Below are positions 1-10,573 of a DNA stretch of 64,000 nt, piece by piece. The stretch's first letter is position 1. Each line of letters begins with the position of its first letter. The stretch is from Zea mays. Taxonomy: Eukaryota > Streptophyta > Magnoliopsida > Poales > Poaceae. A model generated the notes under the pieces. It saw nothing but the letters and a program-made list of their open reading frames with translations, was not told the origin of the DNA and did not search any database. The stretch covers positions 238,278,588-238,342,587 of the forward strand of contig NC_050099.1 in the NCBI RefSeq assembly GCF_902167145.1, given 5' to 3'. A program made the translations under genes and the position numbers.

Positions 1-396
1 AGATATGGGGACCAGCCCAGGAAGATCTACTGCCTATTTTGTGGTGAAGACAATGGCCACAATACAAGAACATGTCAAATCACCATCCAAAAGCAAAAAG
101 AGATTGCAAGCCGAAGCCCGGCAAAGTCAACCGAAGCAGGTCCTGCACACTGCATCGTGTCATTCACCCTACATACCAGAATATGTGGGTAATCATCCCG
201 CAGCTTCTGTTGCTTCGGCTAGTCAGCCGTAAGTTTCTTGGCCACAGATTCCACCTCCGCCGCCGCTACAGCCTGCCTACTCACGAGGTCAGCAGCCAGA
301 AGGGAGTCAATAGACCCATCAGCAGCGAGATTTCAGGGAGGGGTCCGAAGCTCGCACAGTTAATAGTACCGTGCCAGAATCAAAACACATATATTG
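1..396 (+). pseudogene. gag: 3' remnant of Zeon/cinful gag (nucleocapsid zinc knuckle)
   Basis: Frame 1 encodes a CCHC-like knuckle, CLFCGEDNGHNTRTC, near residues 11-25 of the fragment; such knuckles bind retroelement RNA in the capsid. Near base 110 the recognisable Gln/Pro/Ala-rich gag tail moves to frame 2 (around 108-230), is stopped by TAA at 230-232 and resumes to about 396. It therefore carries at least one frameshift and internal stops and cannot make a full gag C-terminus. The 5' part lies outside the window. Confidence 0.7.
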
Positions 397-1618
397 AGAG
401 ATATCCTACCTTTGGCACAATTTTACATTCACTGTCGTTTTCTTTTTAATAAGGAACAATCAATGTAAACATAGTTTTCTTGTTATTTTTAAATTTCCTG
501 TACTAGCTTCGTTTATGTCAAAATGAAATATACCTTCGTCACAGACTTACGAGAATGTAGAAGCTACAAAGAGATATTCCTTCAGGAATGCAGAGCTAAA
601 AATCGCAGTGAAAGTTTCACCGAGGCTACAAAAAGTCATTCTTAAAGAGCGCAGCGTAAGTTTGCCAAAGCTTCAAAAAGCCGTTCCCAAGGGAGTGCAG
701 TGTAAGTTTTCTGCTCAAAAGTCGTTCCAAAGGGAAATACCGCCGAAATATAAGGCGAAGCGCGAAAAGTCAACGTGAATACCGCCGAAATAGAAGGCGA
801 AGAAGTTCAAAAGACGTTCATAGGGGATGCAGAACTTACACCGAAAAATAAGCGGTGAAGCCAAAAAATAAATGGCAAAGAGATTTTTGATGGTTCCTAA
901 GGGGACACAGATATTGTGTTTCAGCATGGGTATGTGTCTTCGGCATTAGCGTCATATTTTGCATCATATCTTCACATCATATCGCATAGCATCACATCAT
1001 ACATCATATCACATCAATGACATCAATTGAAAACGAGGCCGATCTTCGGGCAATGCTTTACAAAAAATGAAAAGATGCCAAGGCACAAAGTAAGCTGAGA
1101 ATTACAGCTTCATCAGTTCTGATGCGGAAAAAGGGATCTATTGTTTACGAAGCATTGATGTTTTACAAAGTATGGATGATTTTTATGAAGCATAAAAGCT
1201 CTTCTTTATGAAGCATGAAAAGAAGGAAATGTGTTTTTTCGCCGAAGGCTAAAAAACGGTATGTACATAAAGTTTCATGCATCGCAAAGAACTGAATTAC
1301 AAACCATTCATATATTACATTCAAATTTATAAACATCAAATATTACAACCATAGTTCAGCAAATGTTACATTAATATTCTAGAAATGTTTTTACAATAGC
1401 TACTCTTCTTCCTTCAGAACTTTTTCTGCAACTTCGGTCAGTAGTTTGGTAACAACTTCGTCTACAATAGCTTCGGCCATATTAATAATTTCTATTGCTT
1501 TCTTTGTTTCTGGGTCGGCCAGTGGGTTGAATGGCTCGGGGGGAGGAGATAGTTTAGCTGCGGTAGAAGGCATAAATTAGTTCGAAATCACAAAAATAAA
1601 CAACAAAGTTAAAAGCCA
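397..1618. repeat. Non-coding Zeon interior with degenerate short repeats
   Basis: No gene is visible. About 560-900 contains degenerate repeats of roughly 45-60 bp in which phrases such as gcagYgtaagttt, aaaagYcgttcc and taccgccgaaata recur. About 950-1,025 is a simple CATCATAT/CACATCAT stretch. 1,380-1,600 resembles coding-strand sequence of the antisense gene but has no clear open frame. Confidence 0.5.
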
Positions 1619-4611
1619 TTAAGTAATACCTATCTGTCTTTCAAGTTCCGCAGCTTTTTCAGCCGCTTTCATTGTTTCTCGAGCGTCATGAATATCTTTT
1701 TTGCTCTTCTTCATTATTTCATGGGCCATCCCTCGGCCGCCATTTTCCCAGATATCAGTGAAAAATTTTCCGCTTATTGAGCTTGCTTCGGCCGAGGGGT
1801 CCTTCGTATCATCGATGGAGAAGGCAGCTTCGGCTTGGGCCAAGGTTTTAACATGTTCGCAACCTGCCTTCTCCAAAATGGTTGCAACTCCCCTCGCACC
1901 AGAGAATGCACAGACGTCCCCGCGGTCACTCAAAATCTCTTCAAAAGCTTTGGCTTCACCGCTGATCCACTCGATTACGCCCTCAGGGTCGCCCCGTATG
2001 AAGTTGTCTTCACTTGAGTACGCGCCCACGTTGGCAAAGCTAGTCTTTATCTTTTTTACGCATTCCACAGATTTTTCAAAGCATCTTTCTTTTGATGCGC
2101 GAAGTTCTGCAACTGTTTTTTCAAAATAATTTTTCCAGTACTCGCTGGCATCTCGATCAGCTTCGGCAACAGCGCATTTTAATTTGGCCTCGGCTAATTG
2201 TTTTCGAAGGTCTTCAATTTCACTTTTCTAGGCCTCAGCTTGAGCTTTGGAACTAGCCTCGTCTTCTTTTATTTTGCTCACCAATGAAATTAATATTTTA
2301 TCTTTTTCAAGGCCTTCGTTCCTTAGTTCAATTACTTCCGAGCGAAGGATGTTCAGAGCTATTGTGCATCCTTCGTCTTCGATATTTTTCTGTGCCCTGA
2401 GGGTATTGCTAAGGATCAAGCCTTGCAAAAGGAGCATAGTATTAAGTATAAACAAATGAAAAAATTTGTTTTAAGTACAAAAATTGATTTTCACACCTTT
2501 ATACTATTATATGCTAAACTGTCGACCAATTTATCTTTCGACGGTACTAAAAGCCCATCTTCTAATGTTGGGAATCTGAAGCTTCTGCTCATCTCCCGGC
2601 AGACAGATATCTCTTTGTTGTCCGAGAGACAGTACAAAAAATCCTCTTCTCCGATGCCGTTGAACACTAATGCCCCCTTCGGATATTTCGGCTTCTGGGC
2701 ATAGTGTTGAGCTTCTCGTTCTTCTTTTTTAGAGAGTCTTTTTCCCGAAGCATGACGAATGATATATTCAATACTTTCTTTTAAAGCTTCGGGAGCAGGA
2801 GCGACAGTTTTCTTAGGCGAACTCTGCTCTATAGCCTCTTCCTCTGCTGCCTTCTCTTCAATTTTCGAGGGTTGTTTATCAGCAGGCTCTGAAGGCCCAG
2901 CTTCGGCACTAACCTGGCTCACTGCAGCTTCAACTTCGGCTGGTCTTGTTTCAGCTTCGATTTGCATTTTCGAAGCCTCGGCAATTTTCCCTGAAGGAAT
3001 AGAACTTGAAGCCTTTACTGTTTCTAGCACGTCTAGTACATTTACCATCCTTTTTCTTTTCGGGGTTGCCGCAAGACTTTTTTGTGCCTTCGGCACTGTC
3101 ACTTCCGTTGAAGGGCTTAAAATTTCTAATTTTTTTGTTTTTTCAGTCTTTGGTTCTTCGGCCTTATCTCTACCAGCCTTTAACTCAGCTAGTTCGACCG
3201 AGGACGCCTTCGGCATGGTAGCCGGTTCTTCAGCCTTTTGCATAAGAGGAATGGGCTCCTTTGATTCAGCAGCTGAAGAGATCTTCTCTCCAAGCTCAGG
3301 TACCACGACCGGCTCAATATAGTGTGGCCGATGGGTGAGAACCTTCAACTTCTTGCTCTTCGGCGTAGGCTCATCTGGAGTGGCCAAACCAGCAGCCTTG
3401 GTCGAAGCAGCAGTCTTCCATTTCTTTCCCCGTCCCCGCAGCGGGTAGTAGTAGTCGGGATAAACAAATCTAATAGCATCAAAAACCCTATTTAATCTTT
3501 TCTTTTTTCGGCTCCCAAAGGTCGCAGATAGTGCATTATCTTCGGACTTGGAATATGCTCCAAGTAACTCATCACTAGTATTTTCAATACACTTCAGCCA
3601 GTCATCATCTGGTTCAACAAACTTGTCCCCAAACCTGAAGGTGTATTTCAATCGAACCAGGCCGCCTTCGCTAGGATTAGTGATGGTCTCTTTCGGCATT
3701 TCTCAGCTGTCTATAAGTGGCCATATCTTGTAGGCTATATGTTCTTGAACTAAGTCTCTTGTCCCAATAAAAGAGCAAACTGTACTGAAGGCCCTTCGGC
3801 ATGCTTCGGCTGCTTCATCAATTTCTACCTTCGGCTTTCGGAGGCCGAAGCGGGACCAGATGGTGCGCATTATGATCTCTTTAATGTCTTCTCTCGCCTT
3901 CAAAACATTTTTCACATAAAACCACTCTTCCATCCAGGCCCCGGGCCATCTCTTCCAAAACGTTGGCACTGGGTAGCTTGCGCCAGAGCGAGCGACGAAG
4001 CTATAGCAACCGAAATTGTTATGATATTGTTCTTTACCCCAGGCCTTCGTCTCATACGAAAGTTCATGCATACTACAAAAACATCTTGCACTTGGCTCTA
4101 GACCTTGACTTCTCACAGCCCAGACGAAGATCCCCTTTCTAATAACTGCTTTGCGAGTGATCTGGTGAAGGAAAATCTGGTATGTCTTTAAAACTTCAAC
4201 CACAAATCTGCTCAACGGGAACCGAAGTCCAGCTTTGAAGAAGCTTCGGAAGATCACAACTTTGTTTTCTTCGGGAGCAGGAACGACCCTGTCTACGTCA
4301 GTCCTCACAATAGACATATCTCGAAAATACCTTCCTCTCATATTATCAAGATGACTCTGTTTGATAGTTGTTTTCCCGAAGACTGCATGACTTGGTCGCC
4401 AGGGCCGATCTTCAGAGTCTTTGCCTCCACTCTCCACATCATAGCTGTCGCTATCATCAGTATCTTCAGACAAGCCTTCCAGTATCTCTTTAGTAATCTT
4501 CTCTATATTTGTTTTTGCTATTGACTCAATAAATCCTGCAGTCTTCTCCTCAAGGAGCTTCTCCTCTTCGGTTAGTTTCGTCTCAGCAACTGTCTTCTTG
4601 TCTTGAGACAT
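1619..4611 (-). pseudogene. Antisense accessory gene of Zeon/cinful-group element (plant transposon-domain protein), broken
   Basis: This gene runs opposite to the retrotransposon. ATG is at 4,611. The first open segment runs to 3,703, and the next codons continue in the same frame after a single TGA (3,703-3,705), giving about 700 codons down to 2,491. The first 300 residues have the Phe/Leu/Trp-rich pattern of the putative gypsy-type transposon domain of grass elements (a Pro-Thr-Phe-Trp-Lys-Arg-Trp-Pro-Gly run is visible). The middle is Ala/Glu/Lys/Pro-rich and low complexity. A downstream part (about 2,455-1,619, another frame, one TAG at 2,228) is helical, Glu/Lys/Ala-rich and probably a second exon; it contains SDRGDVCAFSGARG. 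Function unknown; related antisense ORFs are known in Zeon/cinful and Grande elements. Two nonsense codons suggest this copy is dead. Confidence 0.6.
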
Positions 4612-4760
4612 CTTTTCTTCGGAAATGGCGAAAATGTATCCTCCAAACCGAAGCTTAGAAAGCTTGAGAAACTAAGCAAGCGTTGGTGAGCAAGAGCTAT
4701 AAAGTTGAGCAAACAAAGCAAGTGGCAAAAACAGCGTACCAAATGTGGTCAGGGTGAGTT

Positions 4761-4770
4761 CTTATTTAAA
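4761..4770 (-). promoter_or_regulatory. Candidate TATA box for the antisense gene
   Basis: On the minus strand TTTAAATAAG lies about 150 bp upstream of the ATG at 4,611, leaving room for a start near 4,730-4,740 and a leader of about 120 nt. Position and sequence only; no other promoter element was confirmed. Confidence 0.3.
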
Positions 4771-4927
4771 CGCTCGGCGCGTTCCAAATTGGAGGGTCCC
4801 GACTGTCATTGACTGTTGCTATTCTAGCAAAAGGAAGGTGTTTTTTCGGACCTTCGGCTTAAGGCCTTCGTCCATGTCGCAGTCTGAATTCGTTATCCTA
4901 AAACAAATTAATACTGCGAGGGGCTAC

Positions 4928-5251
4928 TGTTGGGGGCCTTCGTCATTCGAAGGTCCTCAAAAAAAATGTAATTTAACAGTGTTTGTCAAGTTTGATTTAT
5001 AAACAGGTACCTTCGGATTCAGGATTAAAAGGCATATAGGATGGGGACATGATCGTGACGAAGGTTGTCGCCGCTCCGAAGCTATGCACAAAGGAGCTTC
5101 GGCTCAATCACGAGAAAAGGAACCGACTTAAAAGGGAAAAGGCTATTCAGTCCTCATAGATTTTTCTATAAGCTAATACTAAATGTAAAGGGCATGATTG
5201 TAATTTCTCACAGGCTGTGTCATGTGCCTATAAATAGATGAACATTACCCC
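4928..5251 (+). repeat. Zeon/cinful 3' LTR, first part
   Basis: Starts TGTTGGGGGCCTTCG directly after a purine-rich GCGAGGGGCTAC tract (polypurine-tract position). It contains GCCTTCG/CGAAGG words typical of this family and a TATAAATAGATGAAC promoter-like stretch at about 5,230. It is broken at 5,251 by the Sirevirus and resumes at 14,549. Confidence 0.8.
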
Positions 5252-6527
5252 TGAAAGTCGCCTAAAGGGGGGTGAATAGGGCGAATCTGAAATTTACAAA
5301 CTTAATCACAACTACAAGCCAGGTTAGCGTTAGAAATATAAACGAGTCCGAGAGAGAGAGTGCAAAACAAATCGCAAGCGAATAAAGAGTGTGACACGCG
5401 GATTTGTTTTACCGAGGTTCGGTTCTCGCAAACCTACTCCCCGTTGAGGTGGTCACAAAGACCGGGTCTCTTTCAACCCTTTCCCTCTCTCAAACGGTCC
5501 CTCGGACCGAGTGAGCTTCTTCTTCTCAATCAAACGGGAACAAAACTTCCCTGCAAGGACCACCACACAATTGGTGTCTCTTGCATCGGTTACAATTGAG
5601 TTGTTCGCAAGAAAGAACGAAAGAAAGAAGCAATCCAAGCGCAAGAGCTCGAAAGAACACAAGCAAATCTCTCTCACTAATCACTAAAGCTTTGTGTGGA
5701 GTTGGGAGAGGATTTGATCACTTGGGTGTGTCTAGAATTGAATGCTAGAGCTCTTGTATGTAGTTGGAAGATGGAAAACTTGGATGACTTGAATGTGGAG
5801 GTGGTTGGGGGTATTTATAGCCCCAACCACCAAACTAGCCGTTTGGTGGAGGCTGCTGTCGCATGGCGCACCGGACACTGTCTGGTGCGCCAGCCACGTC
5901 ACTAGGTCGTTGGGTTCCGATCGTTGGAGCTCTGACTTGTGGGCTCGCCTGGCTGTCCGGTGGTGCACCGGACAGGCCCGCCTGGCTGTCCGGTGTGCCA
6001 CCCGCGCGTGCTCTGTCCTCTGCGCGCGCAGGCGCGCATTTAATGCGTTGCAGTCGACCGTTGCGCGCGAAGTAGTCGTTGCTCCGCTGGCTCACCAGAC
6101 AGTCCGGTGTGCACCGGACATGTCCGGTGAATTATAGCGGAGCGGATTCCCGAAGCTGGCGAGTTCAGAGTCGCTCTCCCCTGGGGCACCGGACACTGTC
6201 CGGTGGTGCACCGGACAGTCTGGTGAATTATAGCGGAGCGCCTCTGGAAATTCCCGAAGGTGAGGAGTTCAGCTTGAAGTCCCTGGTGCACCGGACACTG
6301 TCCGGTGACACACCGGACAGTCCGGTGCGCCAGACCAGGGCACACTTCGGTTATCCCTTTGCTCCCTTTGTTGAACCCTTTACTTGGTCTTTTTATTGGC
6401 CTTTTGTGAACCTTTGGCACCTGTATAACTTATAGACTAGAGCAAACTAGTTAGTCCAATTATTTGTGTTGGGCAATTCAACCACCAAAATCAACTAGGA
6501 AATAGGTGTAAGCCTAATTCCCTTTCA
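5252..6527 (-). repeat. 3' LTR of Opie/Ji-group Sirevirus
   Basis: On the plus strand it reads TGAAAGTCGCCTA ... CCTTTCA; in element sense it begins TGAAAGGGAATTAGGC. It is 1,276 bp, 21 bp shorter than its partner. It contains the inverted CACCGGAC/GTCCGGTG palindromes and is followed on the element-internal side by AAAAAGGGGGAGAT, the polypurine tract. Confidence 0.9.
5866..6335. promoter_or_regulatory. Palindrome array CACCGGACnGTCCGGTG in LTR
   Basis: At least eight full or partial copies of CACCGGAC...GTCCGGTG occur here, some perfect 17-bp palindromes. Conserved palindromes of this kind are described for Sirevirus LTRs and are thought to be cis-regulatory. The matching array in the other LTR is at about 13,866-14,355. 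Confidence 0.7.
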
Positions 6528-7320
6528 ATCTCCCCCTTTTTGGTGATTGATGCCAACACAAACCAATGCAAATATGGAAGTGCATAATTGAACTAGTTGC
6601 AAGATTGTAAGTGCAAAGGTTACTTATAATTGAGCCAATAGAAATACTTATAAGATACGCATGGATTGTTTCTTCATTTTTAACATTTTGGACCACGCTT
6701 GCACCACATGTTTTGTTTTTGCAAATTCGTTTTGTAAATCCTTTTAAAAGTCTTTTGCAAATAGTCAAAGGTAAATGAATAAGAATTTGCGAAGCATTTT
6801 CAAGATTTAAAATTTTCTCCCCCTGTTTCAAATGCTTTTCCTTTGACTAAACAAAACTCCCCCTCAATAAAATCCTCCTCTTAGTGTTCAAGAGGGTTTT
6901 AAGATATCAATTTTGAAAATTCTACTATCTCCCCCTTTTGAACACAATAAGATACCAATTTGAAAAACTCTTTGAAAATAGGGTGGTGGTGCGGTCCTTT
7001 TGCTTTGGACTAATACTTTCTCCCCCTTTGGCATGAATCGCCAAAAACGGATATGAGTGAAATGTAAGCCCTTTCTAAAACTACTTTCTCCCCTTTGGCA
7101 AATAAAACATATGAGTGAAGATTATACCAAAGTAGGAGAGTTGCTCAGAGCAACGGCGAAGGATGAGTTATGGAGTGGAAGCCTTTGTCTTCGCCGAAGA
7201 CTCCAATTCCCTTTCAATACACCTACGACTTGTTTTTGAAATTTACTTGAAAACACATTAGTCATAGCATATAGAAGAGACATGATCAAAGGTATACTTA
7301 TGAGCTATGTGTGCAAAGTA
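6528..7320 (-). other. Sirevirus 3' non-coding region with repeated polypurine tracts
   Basis: No gene. CTCCCCCTTTT-type runs (polypurine on the element strand) recur at about 6,531, 6,820, 6,857, 6,931, 7,020 and 7,087. Multiple PPT-like tracts between pol and the 3' LTR are a Sirevirus hallmark. Confidence 0.75.
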
Positions 7321-10300
7321 TCAAAAGAAGTTCCTAGAATCAAGAATATTTAACTCATGCCTAAGTTTGTTAAAAGTTTGTTCATCAAGTGGCTTGGTAA
7401 AGATATCGGCTAATTGTTCCTTAGTGTTAATATATGCAATCTCGATATCTCCCTTTTGTTGGTGATCCCTTAGAAAATGATACCGAATGGCTATGTGTTT
7501 AGTGCGGCTATGCTCGACGGGATTATCCGCCATGCGGATTGCACTCTCATTATCACATAGAAGAGGAACTTTGGTTAATTTGTAACTGTAGTCCCTAAGG
7601 GTTTGCCTCATCCAAAGTAGTTGCGCGCAACAATGGCCTGCGGCAATGTACTCGGCTTCGAGGGTAGAAAGAGCTACGGAGTTTTGCTTCTTTGAAGCCC
7701 AAGACACCAAGGATCTTCCCAAGAACTGGCAAGTCCCCGATGTGCTCTTTCTATTAATGTTACACCCCGCCCAATCGGCATCCGAATAACCAATTAAATC
7801 AAAAGTGGATCCCCTAGGATACCAAAGCCCAAACTTAGGAGTATAAACTAAATATCTCAAGATTCGTTTTACGGCCGTAAGGTGAGCTTCCTTAGGGTCG
7901 GCTTGGAATCTTGCACACATGCATACGGAAAGCATTATATCCGGTCGAGATGCACATAAATATAGTAAAGAGCCTATCATCGACCGGTATACCTTTTGAT
8001 CGACGGATTTACCTCCCGCGTCGAGGTTGAGATGCCCATTGGTTCCCATGGGTGTCTTGATGGGTTTGGAATCCTTCATCCCAAACTTGGTTAGAATGTC
8101 TTGAATATACTTCGTTTGGCTAATGAAGGTGACTTCTTGGAGTTGCTTCACTTGAAATCCCAAGAAATACTTCAACTCCCCCATCATCGACATCTCGAAT
8201 TTCTGTGTCATGATCCTACTAAACTCTTCACATGTAGATTCGTTAGTAGACCCAAATATAATATCATCAACATAAATTTGGCATACAAACAAATCATTTT
8301 CAAGTGTTTTGGTAAAGAGTGTAGGATCGGCCTTTCCGACTTTGAAGCCATTAGCGATAAGGAAATCTCTAAGGCATTCATACCATGCTCTTGGGGCTTG
8401 CTTGAGCCCATAAAGCGCCTTAGAGAGCTTATAAACATGGTTAGGGTACTCACTATCTTCAAAGCCGGGAGGTTGCTCAACATAGACCTCTTCCTTGATT
8501 GGTCCATTGAGGAAGGCACTTTTCACGTCCATTTGATAAAGCTTAAAGCCATGGTAAGTAGCATAGGCAAGTAATATACGAATTGACTCAAGTCTAGCTA
8601 CGGGTGCATAGGTTTCACCGAAATCCAAACCTTCGACTTGTGAATATCCCTTGGCCACAAGTCGGGCTTTGTTCCTTGTCACCACACCATGCTCGTCTTG
8701 CTTGTTGCGGAACACCCACTTGGTTCCTACAACATTTTGATTAGGTCGTGGAACTAAATGCCATACTTCATTCCTAGTGAAGTTGTTGAGCTCCTCTTGC
8801 ATCGCCACCACCCAATACGAATCTTGTAGTGCTTCCTCTACCCTGTGTGGCTCAATAGAGGAAACAAAAGAGTAATGCTCACAAAAATGTGCAACACGAG
8901 ATCTAGTGGTTACCCCCTTATGGATGTCGCCGAGGATGGTGTCGACGGGGTGATCTCGTTGGATTGCTTGGTGGACTCTTGGGTGTGGCGGTCTTGGTTC
9001 TTCATCCTCCTTGTCTTGATCATTTGCATCTCCCCCTTGATCATTGCCGTCATCTTGAGGTGGCTCATTTTCTTGATCTTTTCCTTCATCAATTTGAGCC
9101 TCATCCTCATTTTGGGTTGGTGGAGATGCTTGTGTGGAGGAGGATGGTTGATCTTGTGCATTTGGAGGCTCTTCGGATTCCTTAGGACACACAACCCCTA
9201 TAGACATGTTCCTTAGCGCGATGCACGGAGCCTCTTCATTACCTATCTCATCAAGATCAACTTGCTCTACTTGAGAGCCGTTAGTCTCATCAAACACAAC
9301 GTCACAAGAAACTTCAACTTGTCCAGAGGACTTGTTAAAGACTCTATATGCCCTTGTGTTTGAATCATATCCTAGTAAAAAGCCTTCTACAGTCTTAGGA
9401 GCAAATTTAGATTTTCTACCTCTTTTAACAAGTATAAAGCATTTGCTACCAAAGACTCTAAAATATGAAATATTGGGCTTTTTACCGGTTAGGAGTTCGT
9501 ATGATGTCTTCTTGAGGATTCGGTGTAGATATAACCGGTTGATGGCATAGCAGGCGGTGTTGACCGCCTCGGCCCAAAACCGATCCGAAGTCTTGTACTC
9601 ATCAAGCATGGTTCTTGCCATGTCCAATAGAGTTCGATTCTTTCTCTCCACTACACCATTTTGTTGTGGCGTGTAGGGAGAAGAGAACTCATGCTTGATG
9701 CCCTCCTCCTCAAGGAAGCCTTCAATTTGAGAGTTCTTGAACTCCGTCCCGTTGTCGCTTCTAATTTTCTTGATCCTCAAGTCGAACCCATTTTGAGCCT
9801 GTCTCAAGAATCTTTTTAAGGTCTCTTGGGTGTGAGATTTTTCCTGCAAAAAGAACACCCAAGTGAAGCGAGAATAATCATCCACAATAACTAGACAGTA
9901 CTTACTCCCACCGATGCTTATGTAAGCTATCGGACCGAATAGGTCCATGTGTAGGAGCTCCAGTGGCCTGTCAATCGTCATGATGTTCTTATGCGGATGA
10001 TGAGTCCCAACTTGCTTCCTTGCTTGGCATGCGCTACAAATCATGTCTTTCTCAAAATGAACATTTGTTAATCCTAAAATGTGCTCTCCCTTTAGAAGCT
10101 TATGAAGATTCTTCATTCCAACATGGGCTAGTCGGCGGTGCCAGAGCCAACCCATGTTAGTCTTAGCAATTAAGCAAGTGTCGAGTCCAGCTCTATCAAA
10201 ATCTACCAAGTATAGTTGACCCTCTAACACTCCCTTAAATGCTACTGAATCATCACTTCTTCTAACGACAGTGACACCTACATCAATAAATAGACAGTTG

Positions 10301-10560
10301 TAGCCCATTTTGCATAATTGAGAAACGGAAAGCAAATTGTAATCTAAAGAATCTACAAGAAAAACATTGGAAATAGAATGGTCAGGAGATATAGCAATTT
10401 TACCCAATCCTTTGACCAGACCTTGATTTCCATCCCCGAATGTGATAGCTCGTTGGGGATCTTGGTTTTTCTCATAGGAGGAGAACATCTTCTTCTCCCC
10501 TGTCATGTGGTTCGTGCACCCGCTATCGATGATCCAACTTGAGCCCCCGGATGCATAAAC
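7321..10560 (-). CDS. pol: Sirevirus pol: protease active site, integrase, reverse transcriptase, RNase H
   Basis: Open frame of about 1,080 codons. It begins Val-Tyr-Ala-Ser-Gly-Gly with the aspartic protease motif [12 protein letters not shown] within the first 20 residues. The GAG-pre-integrase HHCC zinc region follows ([12 protein letters not shown]...CSACQARKQ). The integrase core has Asp in LLHMDLFGP, Asp in IRSDNGTEF and Glu in [10 protein letters not shown] Ser/Gln/Glu/Asp-rich linker leads to the Ty1/copia reverse transcriptase with YVDDIIFGS, then RNase H (DADWAG, EAEYIAA) and a C-terminus near NILDSRNFF. It copies element RNA to DNA and integrates it. A TAG lies immediately upstream in frame, so pol needs splicing, frameshifting or another route from gag. 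No internal stop was seen. Confidence 0.9.
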   Translation of the reverse strand, partial: VYASGGSSWIIDSGCTNHMTGEKKMFSSYEKNQDPQRAITFGDGNQGLVKGLGKIAISPDHSISNVFLVDSLDYNLLSVSQLCKMGYNCLFIDVGVTVVRRSDDSVAFKGVLEGQLYLVDFDRAGLDTCLIAKTNMGWLWHRRLAHVGMKNLHKLLKGEHILGLTNVHFEKDMICSACQARKQVGTHHPHKNIMTIDRPLELLHMDLFGPIAYISIGGSKYCLVIVDDYSRFTWVFFLQEKSHTQETLKRFLRQAQNGFDLRIKKIRSDNGTEFKNSQIEGFLEEEGIKHEFSSPYTPQQNGVVERKNRTLLDMARTMLDEYKTSDRFWAEAVNTACYAINRLYLHRILKKTSYELLTGKKPNISYFRVFGSKCFILVKRGRKSKFAPKTVEGFLLGYDSNTRAYRVFNKSSGQVEVSCDVVFDETNGSQVEQVDLDEIGNEEAPCIALRNMSIGVVCPKESEEPPNAQDQPSSSTQASPPTQNEDEAQIDEGKDQENEPPQDDGNDQGGDANDQDKEDEEPRPPHPRVHQAIQRDHPVDTILGDIHKGVTTRSRVAHFCEHYSFVSSIEPHRVEEALQDSYWVVAMQEELNNFTRNEVWHLVPRPNQNVVGTKWVFRNKQDEHGVVTRNKARLVAKGYSQVEGLDFGETYAPVARLESIRILLAYATYHGFKLYQMDVKSAFLNGPIKEEVYVEQPPGFEDSEYPNHVYKLSKALYGLKQAPRAWYECLRDFLIANGFKVGKADPTLFTKTLENDLFVCQIYVDDIIFGSTNESTCEEFSRIMTQKFEMSMMGELKYFLGFQVKQLQEVTFISQTKYIQDILTKFGMKDSKPIKTPMGTNGHLNLDAGGKSVDQKVYRSMIGSLLYLCASRPDIMLSVCMCARFQADPKEAHLTAVKRILRYLVYTPKFGLWYPRGSTFDLIGYSDADWAGCNINRKSTSGTCQFLGRSLVSWASKKQNSVALSTLEAEYIAAGHCCAQLLWMRQTLRDYSYKLTKVPLLCDNESAIRMADNPVEHSRTKHIAIRYHFLRDHQQKGDIEIAYINTKEQLADIFTKPLDEQTFNKLRHELNILDSRNFF

Positions 10561-10573
10561 CTACAAAACAATT

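Noticed and set aside
2759..3322. 187-codon plus-strand frame
   Set aside because: Shadow of the low-complexity middle of the antisense gene.
5866..6335. Repeated palindromic units resembling a CRISPR array
   Set aside because: Spacing is irregular, units are full palindromes, the array occurs in every Sirevirus LTR and the genome is a plant.
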